This document shows, piece by piece, positions 17,640 to 27,101 of a stretch of 64,000 bases of DNA. The position numbers and the translations under genes are program-made. The notes under the pieces were generated by a model that did no database searches, was not told where the DNA came from, and was given only the letters and a program-made list of their open reading frames with translations. The stretch comes from Pseudomonas sp. FP198 (GTDB lineage Bacteria > Pseudomonadota > Gammaproteobacteria > Pseudomonadales > Pseudomonadaceae), in the NCBI RefSeq assembly GCF_030687895.1, contig NZ_CP117452.1:2869501-2933500 (forward strand), in the 5' to 3' direction. Positions within the stretch are counted from its first letter, which is position 1, and the number at the start of each line of letters is the position of its first letter.

Positions 17640-18818
17640 TTACAGCGGACGACCAATGCCGTTGCAAACGTTGGTGTTACCAATGCTGAGAGCGTTGGTG
17701 CTGGTGAGGAAGCTGCTACGAACGGCTTGCTTCCAGGCCGCTGGCAGCGGCACGAAGCGGTTTGCAGTGATGGCAGCATCGTTGCTACTGGCCGCAGTAG
17801 CATTGTAGTGACGGGTGAAGAAGTCACGAACCTGCGTGGTTTGTGCAGCATCGGCATAGCACTGGCTGAAGATCACGTTGGTGAAGCCCAGGATCGGGTA
17901 GCCGGTAGTAGGGTAAGGCACGACGCTTGGATCGTTAGGGTTGGCAGCTGCAGCGAACACTGGTACCCAGGCGTTCGGGTTGGCGCGGTTGGCAGCAGCT
18001 GGAACGGCTACGGAGCCAATGGCGGCCGACACGTTGGCAGGTGCTGGGGAAACACCGGCAACGCGAGCAACCTTGGTGGCGTCATCCAGACCGGCCAGGG
18101 TGGTAGCGGCGTAGTCTGGGCTCATGTAAGTGATGCGGCCTTGGGCAGCGTTCACCGCATTCATCACAGCCTGGCTACCAGTGGCGGCTACAGCGCCGGC
18201 TGGCAGGCCACCGCTGTAGCTGGAAGCGAAGTTGGTGGTGACGGAGAAAGTGCCTGGGACACTTGTACCGCACTTGGCGTTCAGGAAACGGGTGAACAGT
18301 TCCGTGGTACCGCTGCTCTCTGCACGGTAAGCCACAGTGATCGTGCCAGTACGGCCCGAACCGGTGATCTGGCTCCAGTCAGTCAGTGTGCCGGCGAACA
18401 CGCCGCACAACTGAGCGACGCTGAGGTTAACGTTGGCAGTGCCAGTCTTGTTGAACGGAATGGCTACCGAGGTGGCAACCGAAGGTACCTGGATCAGTGG
18501 GCCCCAGGCAGCGCCGTGGGCAGTGACGTAGTTGTTCAGCTCAGTGGTGCTGAGCTTCGAATCGCTGCCAGCCCAGTGCACGTTTTTGCTGGTGTTGCCA
18601 GCCACGAACTTGGTGTAGTCGTTGTTCAGGAAAGCCAGTTTGCCGTTGCCGCTGCCCACGCCGATGTAGGGGGCAAAACCAGCGGTCAGAACGCCGGAAG
18701 TCTGGTACAGAGGCTGAGGCAAGGTAGCACCACCGCCGTTGACATCAGCCATGGCGGCCTGAGCGGCGCAGAGGCCGGCGAGGGTCAGGGATACCGCGAG
18801 AACGTTGCGCTTAAACAT
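17640..18818 (-). CDS. DING-family (PstS-like) exported protein, copy 2
   Basis: A 392-residue paralogue of the adjacent DING gene. The signal peptide ends AAMA and the mature protein begins DVNGGGATLPQPLYQTSG. The phosphate-site segments (GVGSGNGKLAF, GSGRTGTITVAYRAESSGTT) are conserved. AAAGGAGA stands 6 bases before the ATG, a much stronger ribosome site than most genes here, consistent with high expression. It is the first DING gene downstream of the hxcS end and probably has its own promoter in 18819-19225. Likely role: secreted phosphate-scavenging phosphatase or binding protein exported by Hxc (inferred from the P. aeruginosa locus). Confidence 0.86.
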   Translation of the reverse strand: MFKRNVLAVSLTLAGLCAAQAAMADVNGGGATLPQPLYQTSGVLTAGFAPYIGVGSGNGKLAFLNNDYTKFVAGNTSKNVHWAGSDSKLSTTELNNYVTAHGAAWGPLIQVPSVATSVAIPFNKTGTANVNLSVAQLCGVFAGTLTDWSQITGSGRTGTITVAYRAESSGTTELFTRFLNAKCGTSVPGTFSVTTNFASSYSGGLPAGAVAATGSQAVMNAVNAAQGRITYMSPDYAATTLAGLDDATKVARVAGVSPAPANVSAAIGSVAVPAAANRANPNAWVPVFAAAANPNDPSVVPYPTTGYPILGFTNVIFSQCYADAAQTTQVRDFFTRHYNATAASSNDAAITANRFVPLPAAWKQAVRSSFLTSTNALSIGNTNVCNGIGRPL

Positions 18819-19225
18819 GAAGAATCTCCTTTCATCGTGTTCGTACGTAGGTTGGGTGACGCGTGCTTGCCGTCATGGCGCTCGGTCCTGTGCCGATGGC
18901 GATGGGGTGAGGCCATGGGTTAGAAATTCGCAGCTTCCGGTGACAGATAAAGGAAAAAACCTCGGGAGCTGAGGGCTGTTTTTCGAGTTTTTTCCTCGGG
19001 TGTTCGAGGGCTCTGGGTTGAGGGTCCGGGCTGGTTTTGCGGGGATACGGCAAGGGTTGCCAGCGAAGTCGGCGGCAGGCGGTCGTGCGGCGGGTAAACA
19101 TGACAGAACGAGGAACCCGAGTTTGGCGCGGGCATGACACGGGAGGTGTTGTGGCAGTGCAAAAATATTCGCAGCTGTTGTGGCGAGGGAGCAAGCTCCC
19201 TCGCCACGGGTTAGTGCGCGCCTTG
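18819..19225. other. Intergenic region between hxcS and DING copy 2
   Basis: 407 bases without a convincing gene. It ends with a near-perfect palindromic repeat at 19180-19207. A TGACAG half-site (18941-18946) could be part of a degenerate Pho box for the DING gene, but the second half matches poorly. The T- and A-rich patches around 18950-18995 form no clean hairpin. Confidence 0.5.
19180..19207. repeat. REP palindrome serving as possible hxcS terminator
   Basis: GTGGCGAGGGAG and CTCCCTCGCCAC form perfect 12-base arms around CAAG, 19 bases after the hxcS stop. This is the half-unit of the inverted repeats at 43331-43440 and 62984-63116. Confidence 0.8.
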
Positions 19226-20437
19226 CTACTGCACCAACTGATTGATCTCGATGATCGGCAGCAGCACGGCCATGACGATCACCAGCACCACCCCGCCCAT
19301 GACCACGATCATCAGTGGCTCCAGCAGCGCGGTCATGCCCATGGCGCGGCGTTCGATGTCGCGGGACAGGGTTTGCGCGGCGCGTTCGAGCATGGGTGGC
19401 AGGCAGCCGGTCTTTTCGCCGCTGGCGATCAGGTGGATCAGTACCGGCGGAAAGACCTTTTCCACCCGCAGCGCCGCCGCCAGGTTGACGCCTTCGCGGA
19501 CCTTTGCGGTGGCATCGCTGACGCTCAGGCTCAGGCGGTCGTTGGAGAGGGTCTGGCGCGCAGCCTCCAGTGCTCGCAACAAGGGCACTCCGGCGCCACC
19601 GAGGATCGCCAGGGTCGAGGCGAAACGCGCGGTGTTGAGGCCCAGCACAAATCGCCCGATCAGCGGCAGGCGCAGTACCCGCGCATGCCAGTTCAACCGC
19701 GCCGCCGGCTGGCGCAGGTACAGGCGCCAACTCCAGAAGCCCCCGGCCAGCACGCAAAAACACAGCCAGCCCCAGGCCCGAATGAAATCGCTGGCGGTGA
19801 GCATCGCCAAGGTCAGCCCAGGCAAGTCCTGGCGGGCCTGGGAGAACGCGCTGACCACCTGGGGGACCACGTAGCTGAGCAGGAAAATCACGATGGCGAC
19901 CGACACCAGCCCCACCACGCCGGGATAGATGAATGCCGTGAGGATCTTGCCCCGCAGGTTGTTGCGCTCCTCGATGTAGTCCGCCAACCGCTCCATCACC
20001 TGGGCCAGGTCGCCGGACTCTTCACCGGCGGCAATCAGCGCCCGGTAGATCTCCGGAAAGTCCCGTGGCCGCGCCGCCAAGGCTTCGGCCAGGCGCATGC
20101 CGCTGCGCACATCGGCGCGCACCGCGCTGAGGGTCTGGGCGATGTGCTTGCGCTCCGCCTGCTCCACCGTCGCACTCAGCGCGGCCTCCAGCGGCAGGCT
20201 CGCCCCGAGCAGGCTCGCCAGTTGCCGGGTGGCCCAGGCCAGGTCGTTGTCCGAGAGCTTGGCACTGAACAGACCGCCGCCGTTGGCCTGCGCGGTGTTG
20301 CGTTCGAGGTGCACCTGCAACGCCGTCAGCCCGCGACTGCGCAGCAGGTTGAAAACGGCGCCCTGGCTGTCGGCGTCCAAGTGCCCGGATTCGATCTTGC
20401 CCTGGGCGTCGGCGGCTTCGAAACGGTAGCGGTTCAT
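19226..20437 (-). CDS. hxcS: HxcS, type II secretion inner-membrane platform protein (GspF)
   Basis: A 403-residue GspF/PilC-family polytopic protein that anchors pseudopilus assembly to the HxcR ATPase. It has two T2SSF domains (about 70-190 and 270-395), each with a GEESGDLAQVMERLADY or SGEKTGCLPPMLERAA motif. Membrane spans lie near 165-190, 215-235 and 370-395. Its ATG overlaps the hxcR stop by one base (TGATG), so the two genes are translationally coupled. Length is normal for the family. Confidence 0.93.
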   Translation of the reverse strand: MNRYRFEAADAQGKIESGHLDADSQGAVFNLLRSRGLTALQVHLERNTAQANGGGLFSAKLSDNDLAWATRQLASLLGASLPLEAALSATVEQAERKHIAQTLSAVRADVRSGMRLAEALAARPRDFPEIYRALIAAGEESGDLAQVMERLADYIEERNNLRGKILTAFIYPGVVGLVSVAIVIFLLSYVVPQVVSAFSQARQDLPGLTLAMLTASDFIRAWGWLCFCVLAGGFWSWRLYLRQPAARLNWHARVLRLPLIGRFVLGLNTARFASTLAILGGAGVPLLRALEAARQTLSNDRLSLSVSDATAKVREGVNLAAALRVEKVFPPVLIHLIASGEKTGCLPPMLERAAQTLSRDIERRAMGMTALLEPLMIVVMGGVVLVIVMAVLLPIIEINQLVQ

Positions 20438-21855
20438 CAGGCGTCCCGTGTTACGCGGAGGATTTCTTCAGGCGCGGTGGCACCGCTGCGCACCCAGCGT
20501 TCGCCGTCTTCGCGCATGCTGAACATGCCGGCCTGGCGGGCGGCGGCGCGCAGTGCCTGCTCCCCTGCCCCTTGATGGATCAGCGTGCGGATGTCGTCGT
20601 CGATGCAGAACAGTTCATGAATGCCGGTGCGGCCGCTGTAGCCGGTCTGGTTGCAACTCGGGCACCCCACCGGGCGCCAGGTGCCAGGCGTGGCCGGATC
20701 GGCTTGTTTGCAGTGCGGACAAAGCCTGCGCACCAGCCGCTGGGCCAGCACGCCGAGCATCGACGAGGCCAGCAGGAAGGGTTCGACGCCCATGTCGATC
20801 AGGCGGTTGATCGCCGATACCGCGTCGTTGGTGTGCAACGTGGCCAACACCAGGTGGCCGGTGAGCGAGGCCTGCACGGCAATTTGCGCGGTCTCCAGGT
20901 CGCGGATTTCACCGATCATGATGATGTCCGGGTCCTGGCGCAGGATCGCCCGCAGGGCCAGGGCGAAGGTCATGTCGATTTTCGCATTGACCTGGATCTG
21001 GCTGATGCCCGGCAGGTCGTATTCCACCGGGTCTTCGACGGTAAGGATGTTGTGCACGCTGGCGTCCAGCCGCGCCAGGGCGGCATACAGGCTGGTGGTC
21101 TTGCCGCTGCCCGTAGGGCCGGTGACCAACACAATGCCGTGGGGTTGGCGGATCAGGTGGTCGAGCTTGCCGAGCACGTCTGGGTCCATCCCCAAAGTCT
21201 CCAGTTGCAAGCGTCCGGCCTGTTTGTCCAGCAGGCGCATCACCACCCGTTCGCCATGGCCAGTGGGCACGGTGGAAACCCGGATGTCGATCGGCCGTCC
21301 TGCTACCCGCAGGGCGATACGGCCGTCCTGGGGCAGACGTTTTTCGGCGATGTCGAGCTGGGCCATGATCTTGATCCGCGACACCAGCGCACCGTGCAAG
21401 GCTTTGCGCGGCGAGACCACGTCACGCAGCGTACCGTCGACCCGGTAGCGCACCACCGAATGGCTCTCGTAGGGTTCGATGTGGATGTCGCTGGCCTCGT
21501 CTCGGGCGGCCTGGGTCAGCAAGGCGTTGATCATGCGGATCACCGGCGCGCCGTCCTGGGTGTCCAGCAGGTCGGTAATCTCGGGAATGTCCTGCATCAA
21601 CCGGTCGAGGTCCACCTCGTTTTCCGCCGCGCCGACCACGGCGGCGGCGCTGCCGGTGTCGGCGTAGGCGGTATTGAGCAGGCCGTCGAGTTCCTCGTCA
21701 CGCACCCGCTCCAGCCGGACCTCGCCGAACTGGCGACGCACTTCACTGATCGACCAGCCCGGCGTGGATGGGCAGACCATCAGCACCGCCTCGTCCCCGG
21801 ACTGGCGCAATACCAGGCGCTGGGCCTTGGCCCAGGCGTATGGGAGGGTGTTCAT
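20437..21855 (-). CDS. hxcR: HxcR, type II secretion ATPase (GspE)
   Basis: A 472-residue cytoplasmic hexameric ATPase that powers pseudopilin assembly. Walker A is VTGPTGSGKTTS, the Asp box is VEDPVEYDLPGI, Walker B is IIMIGEIRD, and the His box is TGHLVLATLHTND. A four-cysteine zinc element (CPHC...CPSC) sits near the C-terminus. I chose ATG 21855 because GGAAGG lies 7 bases upstream; an ATG nine codons earlier has no such support. A repeat element separates it from hxcQ upstream, so hxcR may depend on readthrough or on a second promoter. Confidence 0.94.
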   Translation of the reverse strand: MNTLPYAWAKAQRLVLRQSGDEAVLMVCPSTPGWSISEVRRQFGEVRLERVRDEELDGLLNTAYADTGSAAAVVGAAENEVDLDRLMQDIPEITDLLDTQDGAPVIRMINALLTQAARDEASDIHIEPYESHSVVRYRVDGTLRDVVSPRKALHGALVSRIKIMAQLDIAEKRLPQDGRIALRVAGRPIDIRVSTVPTGHGERVVMRLLDKQAGRLQLETLGMDPDVLGKLDHLIRQPHGIVLVTGPTGSGKTTSLYAALARLDASVHNILTVEDPVEYDLPGISQIQVNAKIDMTFALALRAILRQDPDIIMIGEIRDLETAQIAVQASLTGHLVLATLHTNDAVSAINRLIDMGVEPFLLASSMLGVLAQRLVRRLCPHCKQADPATPGTWRPVGCPSCNQTGYSGRTGIHELFCIDDDIRTLIHQGAGEQALRAAARQAGMFSMREDGERWVRSGATAPEEILRVTRDA

Positions 21856-21883
21856 GCCGACACCTTCCGCTCGATACAACACT

Positions 21884-22014
21884 TGTGGCGAGGGGATTTA
21901 TCCCCGCTGGGGCGCGCAGCGGCCCCCAACCTGACAACAAGGTATGTCAGGTTGATGTTGTTGAATTTTTTGGGGCTGCTGCGCAGCCCAGCGGGGATAA
22001 ATCCCCTCGCCACA
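21884..22014. repeat. REPIN-like inverted repeat between hxcQ and hxcR
   Basis: Same family as 3317-3447, with outer arms TGTGGCGAGGGG/CCCCTCGCCACA and inner GGGCTGCGCAGC-like blocks. It splits an otherwise tight hxc operon. Confidence 0.85.
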
Positions 22015-22042
22015 GGTGCAGTGTTTTCTGAGTTGGTGGCCA

Positions 22043-24397
22043 TCAGCGAGCGCCTCCTTCGACCGGCACCGCCTTGATCACCGCCCTCGGCGTTTGCAGC
22101 CCGGCGGGCGTGGCGCCTGGAATCGCCCGGGCCGAGGCCGGCAGTTGCGGCGCCTGTACGTCCGGCAGCGCCCAGCTGCGCTCCGGTTGCAGCAGGCCTT
22201 GCGCGCGGCGCATGAAGTCGTAGCGGTTCAGGGTGATGCCGCGACCCGCCGCCGTGTCGCGGATGATGTAGGGCCGCAGGAAAACCATCAGGTTGGTCTT
22301 GGTGACCTGGCGTCGCTCGTTGCGAAACAGCGCGCCAATGCCGGGGATGGTCGACAGCCACGGCACCGCATCATTGCTCTGGCTGTAACCGTCCTGCAGC
22401 AGCCCGCCGAGGACCATGATCTGCCCGTCGTCCAGCAGGATGCTGGTGTCGATCGCTCGCTTGTTGGTGACGATCCCGGTGGTGCTGGAGGCGCGGTTGT
22501 CGACACTGCTGACCTCTTGGTAGATGTCGAGCTTGACCGTACCGCCCTCGGAAATCTGCGGCCGGACGTTGAGCTTCAGGCCGACCTCCTCACGGGTCAC
22601 GGTCTGGAACGGGTTGTTGCTGGTGCCGCCGCCACCGGTGACGTAGCTGCCGCTGACAAACGGAATGGTCTGGCCGACGAAGATGCTCGCCGCTTCGTTG
22701 TCCAGGGTCAGCAGGTTCGGCGTCGACAGCACATTGGTGCCGCCCTTGCTTTTCAAGGCCCGGGCCAACACCTTGAGGTCGAGGATCTTGCCGATGCCGG
22801 GGATGTCCACGGTGCCGTTGACCAGCCCCAGGTTCAGGCCCTGGGGCAACACGTCGATGCTGGTCTTGCCGTTGAGGTTGAGCCCGGTGCCGCCGAGGTT
22901 GACCCCGCCGATCACGCCGCTGCCACCGAGGTTGCCGGTCTGCCATTGCACGCCGAACTCGCTGGCATCGTCCTCGCCGACTTCGACGATCAGGCTCTCG
23001 ATCACCACTTGGGCGCGGCGCTGGTCGAGCAGGTCGATGACCTCGCGCAGGTTGCGATACAGCGGGTCCGGCGCGGAAATCAGCAAGGTGTTGGTGGTGG
23101 CATCGGCCTGGATGGTCACGCCACCGGCGCTGAAGGCCGTGTTCTGCTCGCTCTGCGTCGTGCTGGAGGTTTGCCCGCTGCTGCCTTGGCCATAGCCGCT
23201 GCCGCTGCCCGAGGTGGTGCTACTCACGGGGCTGGCTGCGCTTTCGTTGCCCTGCCCGCTCTGGCCGTTGGTGCTGGCGCCCATGCTGCTGAGCACCGAG
23301 CGCGAATTGTCGTTGCCCTCGCCTTCGCTCTCCCCGGTGAGCAAACCGCGCAGGGCCTGGGCGAGTTTGGCGGCCTGGGCGTTGCGCAGGTACACCACGT
23401 GCAGGTTGCTCGGGTTGTTCTGCGCGTTGTCGAGCTTGTAGATCAGGTTGCGCGCCAGCTCGGTCCGTTCCGGGCTGCCGGCGCGGATGATGATGGAGTT
23501 GGAGCGCGGGTCGCCGATCACATTGATCTTCTGCGTCTGGTCGCCGCCCTGGGTCTCCAGCAGATCGGAAACCATCTGGGCGATGTCCACGGCGATGCCG
23601 TTCTGGATCGGCACCACATCGGTGTCGATGGCGCTCGGGGTGTCGATGCCCTCGATCAGCTGCGCGACGCGAGAGAGGTTCTCGGCGTAATCGGTCACCA
23701 CAATCGTGTTGTTGCCGGGGTACGCGTTGATCGGGTTGTTCGGTGAGACGATCGGGCGCAGCACCGGGATCAGGTTCACCGCGTTCTCGTATTGCAGGCG
23801 AAAGGTGCGCGTCAGCATGCCGTTGCCGGCGGGTTTGTCAGCATTGTAGATCGGCCCACCCAGCAACTTGGCATCGGCTTCCGGCACCACTTGAGCGACA
23901 CCGCCGACATCGACCACGCTGAAGCCCTGCATGCGCAAGGCCGCGAGCAGCATCTCATAGGCCTGGCGGGCCGGCACCTGGCCTTCGGAGACCAGGGTCA
24001 GGTTGCCTTTGACTCGCGGGTCGACCAGGAACTGTTGACCGGTGGAACGCGACAAGGCGCGCACCACCGCCTGGATATCGGCCTCGACAAAATTCAGCGT
24101 GACCGGTTGATCACCCAACGGATTGCTCGCAGGGGCATCGCTACGCGGTGCGCGAGCGCGGGCGGTCAGGTCGACCTGATGGCGCACCGGTGGTTTCCGC
24201 TCACTGGATGCCTGGGCCCGTTGCCGGTCCAGCAACGCGTCACCGCTGCGCTGGGTGCTGCCCAGCGGCATGCCCAGTTCGCTGTCCACCAGCAACGGTG
24301 GCTGCGAGGCCGGCGGCGTGCTGGTGCACGCGCCCAAAGCAAGCAACAGCAGCGGCGCGGCCTTGCGCCAATGTCGCGGGTATCTGGACCCCTTCAT
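22043..24397 (-). CDS. hxcQ: HxcQ, type II secretion liposecretin (GspD)
   Basis: A 784-residue outer-membrane secretin. The leader carries a lipobox (LALGAC, Cys about residue 24), so it should be lipidated and self-piloting like the HxcQ liposecretin of P. aeruginosa. N0 (LNFVEADIQAVVRALS), N1-N3 domains with a long Ser/Gly/Gln-rich N3 insertion (about 400-450), and the secretin domain with VPFVSGSYVTGGG follow. The start overlaps the hxcZ stop (ATGA). No separate pilotin gene is nearby, in keeping with self-piloting. Confidence 0.94.
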   Translation of the reverse strand: MKGSRYPRHWRKAAPLLLLALGACTSTPPASQPPLLVDSELGMPLGSTQRSGDALLDRQRAQASSERKPPVRHQVDLTARARAPRSDAPASNPLGDQPVTLNFVEADIQAVVRALSRSTGQQFLVDPRVKGNLTLVSEGQVPARQAYEMLLAALRMQGFSVVDVGGVAQVVPEADAKLLGGPIYNADKPAGNGMLTRTFRLQYENAVNLIPVLRPIVSPNNPINAYPGNNTIVVTDYAENLSRVAQLIEGIDTPSAIDTDVVPIQNGIAVDIAQMVSDLLETQGGDQTQKINVIGDPRSNSIIIRAGSPERTELARNLIYKLDNAQNNPSNLHVVYLRNAQAAKLAQALRGLLTGESEGEGNDNSRSVLSSMGASTNGQSGQGNESAASPVSSTTSGSGSGYGQGSSGQTSSTTQSEQNTAFSAGGVTIQADATTNTLLISAPDPLYRNLREVIDLLDQRRAQVVIESLIVEVGEDDASEFGVQWQTGNLGGSGVIGGVNLGGTGLNLNGKTSIDVLPQGLNLGLVNGTVDIPGIGKILDLKVLARALKSKGGTNVLSTPNLLTLDNEAASIFVGQTIPFVSGSYVTGGGGTSNNPFQTVTREEVGLKLNVRPQISEGGTVKLDIYQEVSSVDNRASSTTGIVTNKRAIDTSILLDDGQIMVLGGLLQDGYSQSNDAVPWLSTIPGIGALFRNERRQVTKTNLMVFLRPYIIRDTAAGRGITLNRYDFMRRAQGLLQPERSWALPDVQAPQLPASARAIPGATPAGLQTPRAVIKAVPVEGGAR

Positions 24398-24939
24398 GAA
24401 GCTTCCTTAGCGCTTGACGCGTGGTTCATGCGAACGGTTCCGGACAGAGTGCCGGGGGTTGGGTCGGAACTGGCCGGGGCCGTGCGCTGCAAGCGGGCCT
24501 CGATCACTTCCAGGGAAAATTGTGGTGGACTCCCGAGCAGCCAATCGATCACCCCGTCCGCCGGCGCGTCGGTGAACGTGAGTTGCCACGCGTCAGGCGC
24601 CGCGGTACCCAGCGGTTGTAACTGGTAGCGCTCGCCCAGGCCGCTGGCATCCAGGGTCTGGCGCAGGGCGACTTCAAGGGATTGACCCCGGGCAGGTCCG
24701 CCAACGTCGCGCAGCAGCACTTCGAGGGCCTCGGTCTGCGAGCGCAGCTTCGGGGTTTCGGCCTGCCAATAAGCGATGGTTTTCAACGCCGGCTCGATCA
24801 AGGCCAGCCAGACCAGGCCGCCACCGAGCACCAGCGCCGCCAGGGCCACGGCACGTTGCTCGCGGGCGGCCAGGCCCTGCCAGGCCGTGCGAAGGTTTTG
24901 CCAACGCGCCTTCAGCTGTGCCGCGGTCAGCTTATTCAT
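24394..24939 (-). CDS. hxcZ: HxcZ, type II secretion GspM-like protein
   Basis: A 181-residue bitopic inner-membrane protein. A short cytoplasmic N-terminus precedes one membrane span (about 27-45, VALAALVLGGGLVWLALI) and a periplasmic ferredoxin-like domain. It should pair with HxcY. The ATG at 24939 has AGGAAG 6 bases upstream and overlaps the hxcY end by 8 bases; longer readings in this frame run through hxcY and are not real. The family is assigned by position (L-M-D order) and topology. Confidence 0.85.
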   Translation of the reverse strand: MNKLTAAQLKARWQNLRTAWQGLAAREQRAVALAALVLGGGLVWLALIEPALKTIAYWQAETPKLRSQTEALEVLLRDVGGPARGQSLEVALRQTLDASGLGERYQLQPLGTAAPDAWQLTFTDAPADGVIDWLLGSPPQFSLEVIEARLQRTAPASSDPTPGTLSGTVRMNHASSAKEAS

Positions 24940-26113
24940 CGTTCGCTTCCTGGTTTTCGTCGGGGCTGTCTTGCGCTTCCTGCCCGGCGGGAGCCACGCG
25001 CAACGTCCACCCCTGGTCAATGGCCGCGACCTCGATGCCGGCCTGGACCAGGGGCATTTTCCAGTCGTCGCCGGCCGCGACTTTCTGCGCTTCGGCGACG
25101 AGCTTGAGGCGCAACTCAGCGTTTTCGAACACCAGTTCCTGCACATTGCCGCTCATGAACGGCATGGCGCTGCCCGCCTGCCTTACCAGGCTGGCGAAGC
25201 GCTGCCCAGGCTCCGCCAGCGAACCGCTCTGGCGCGCGGCGATTTGCTGACGGGCCTGCTGCAAGGGGTTGAGAATCACCGGCAACTGAGGAAACGCCTG
25301 CTTCACCCGTTGACTCATCTGCGCCTTGAGCCGCTGCCCCTGGGCCGCTTCACGGCTTGCATAAAGATTGAGCCCGACCACCCACACCGCCACCGCCAGC
25401 GCGCAGATGCCCGCCGCCCGCCCCCAGCCGCCGCGCCCGGCACGCCCCTGCGTCAACCCGGCATGCAGGCCCCAGCCCGGCGCGACACCGCTCCAGCGCT
25501 GGGTGACGGGCAAACTGTCAGTCGTCACTTGCGGCGGTGACTCTCCCACCCAATGCAGGCCGCTGCCCATTTCCACAAGCCACTCGTCCAGCGCATCTTC
25601 CAGCAACGGCTGGACCACCGCGTGCTGCAAGCCATGGCGCACCAGCAAGTGCCCGTCTTCGATACACGCCACTGGCTCCGACAACACCGGCAAGGCGTAG
25701 GCGGCCGGATACAGGCCGCGCAACTTGAGGCCGGCCTGCAGCAGGATCTGACCCAACATGTTCAGCGACGCACGGTCCAGCCAGGCGACCGCTACCTGCC
25801 CGTCCGCATCCCGCGGGCCGTGGGCCACTTGCATCTGTTCAGTGGCACCGAGCATCAGCGCCTGGGCCGCGCAGGTCACGGCGGCGGTGGTCTTCGCCGC
25901 AGACAATGGCGGCAGCTCCAGGCGCGTCAGCAAGCTGTCACGCGGATGCAGGAAACATTCGACCGCCTGCTTCTTCGTGCCCTCGCCAAGCGCCCGGAGT
26001 GTGCTGAGACCAGCATCACGCACCTGCCCTTGGCGGTCCAGCCAGGCAAATGCCACCGGGCTGTCCAGGCCAAGGCGATCCAGCGGCGCCAGGGCGATGC
26101 GCAAACGGCTCAT
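24932..26113 (-). CDS. hxcY: HxcY, type II secretion GspL-like protein
   Basis: A 393-residue bitopic protein linking the HxcR ATPase to the inner-membrane platform. The actin-like cytoplasmic domain covers about 1-235. One membrane span follows (about 236-255, GICALAVAVWVVGLNLYA), then a periplasmic domain with a coiled-coil-like start. The ATG at 26113 overlaps the hxcX stop as ATGA. The C-terminus is acidic and rich in Asp, Glu and Gln. Confidence 0.88.
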   Translation of the reverse strand: MSRLRIALAPLDRLGLDSPVAFAWLDRQGQVRDAGLSTLRALGEGTKKQAVECFLHPRDSLLTRLELPPLSAAKTTAAVTCAAQALMLGATEQMQVAHGPRDADGQVAVAWLDRASLNMLGQILLQAGLKLRGLYPAAYALPVLSEPVACIEDGHLLVRHGLQHAVVQPLLEDALDEWLVEMGSGLHWVGESPPQVTTDSLPVTQRWSGVAPGWGLHAGLTQGRAGRGGWGRAAGICALAVAVWVVGLNLYASREAAQGQRLKAQMSQRVKQAFPQLPVILNPLQQARQQIAARQSGSLAEPGQRFASLVRQAGSAMPFMSGNVQELVFENAELRLKLVAEAQKVAAGDDWKMPLVQAGIEVAAIDQGWTLRVAPAGQEAQDSPDENQEANDE

Positions 26114-27093
26114 ACACCCACCCGCGACCAGATCACCTGAGGCAAGCGGTCCTGGCTGCATTGGAGCAAGGCATCCAGCTCGACCCGCCGTTGGCCGCTG
26201 CGCACCTGGCCCCGCAGGCGGAACCAGTCGCTGGCGATGCCGACCTTGACGGTGCTGACGTCCAGTTCGGGCATGCGCAGGCGGTTGACGAAATCCCCGC
26301 GATTGATGAACCAGTGGCCACCGTCGCGTTCATTGATCAGCGCCTGGGCGCGTTGCAACGACAATCCCGGTACGTAGGCGGCGAGCACCGCGGCGCTGGC
26401 GGTGTTGCCGTTGAGCCAGGTATTGGCCGGCAGGATCGTGACGTAAGGGGCCAGTGTTTCCAGCAGTGCCGGGGTGACGCCCTTGACGCTGAGCAGGTCC
26501 TGCAAGGTGCGCAGCATCGGGCGGGTCGGCGCCAGCGTGTCGGAGGCGTCCGGCGAGGTACTGCGGCCGCTGACGAACGTGCTGCTCGTTGACGCCTGGC
26601 CCGCCCGGGGCGGATTCAACAGACGCGGGTAGCCAGCAATGACCCGCTCGACGATACGCGCCCGTACCGTGGCGGCGACACCCAACTGCTCGCACAGCCG
26701 CTCGAAGGCGCGCAGCTGTTCCTGGTCCACCTGGTCATCGACCACCAGATTGCGCAGGTTGAACTTGCCCTGTTCATCCTCCAGTTGCCCTTCGAATGGC
26801 GTGTCGACCTGGCCGGAGCCCGGCATCAGGATAGGTTTCGCCCAAGGTTGGCCGAAGCGCGTCAAGGGATCGCGCTGGCGAACCTCCCAGAGCAACTGGC
26901 GACTCACCTGCAGGCCGCCCTGTAACCGCGCCGCGCCCTGGATGCGCAGTTGCTCGGCTTCCAGGCTGCGGGTGAACAGGGTCTGGCGGGTGAGCATGCC
27001 ACCGGCAATGACGGCCACCACGGCAGCAATCAGCAAGGCACTGATCACCGCCATGCCGCGCTGCCTCGCCGCTGTCGGCGAATTCGTGCGCAT
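26110..27093 (-). CDS. hxcX: HxcX, minor pseudopilin (GspK)
   Basis: A 327-residue minor pseudopilin expected at the pseudopilus tip in complex with the I and J pseudopilins. The prepilin leader RQRG precedes the hydrophobic helix MAVISALLIAAVVAVIAGGM; Glu5 is missing, as is normal for GspK. A large periplasmic domain with two helix-hairpin-helix-like segments (LLSVKGVTPALLETLAPYVT, YVPGLSLQRAQALI) follows. ATG 27093 has AAGGG 5 bases upstream; a GTG one codon earlier is poorly spaced. Confidence 0.9.
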   Translation of the reverse strand: MRTNSPTAARQRGMAVISALLIAAVVAVIAGGMLTRQTLFTRSLEAEQLRIQGAARLQGGLQVSRQLLWEVRQRDPLTRFGQPWAKPILMPGSGQVDTPFEGQLEDEQGKFNLRNLVVDDQVDQEQLRAFERLCEQLGVAATVRARIVERVIAGYPRLLNPPRAGQASTSSTFVSGRSTSPDASDTLAPTRPMLRTLQDLLSVKGVTPALLETLAPYVTILPANTWLNGNTASAAVLAAYVPGLSLQRAQALINERDGGHWFINRGDFVNRLRMPELDVSTVKVGIASDWFRLRGQVRSGQRRVELDALLQCSQDRLPQVIWSRVGV

Positions 27094-27101
27094 CACGGCC
27101 C

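Noticed and set aside
20572..22077. 501-codon plus-strand frame opposite hxcR
   Set aside because: The opposite strand encodes a complete GspE with Walker motifs; this frame has no domain signature.
22016..23746. 576-codon plus-strand frame opposite hxcQ
   Set aside because: Antisense of the secretin gene; its composition is a codon shadow and there is no plausible start context.
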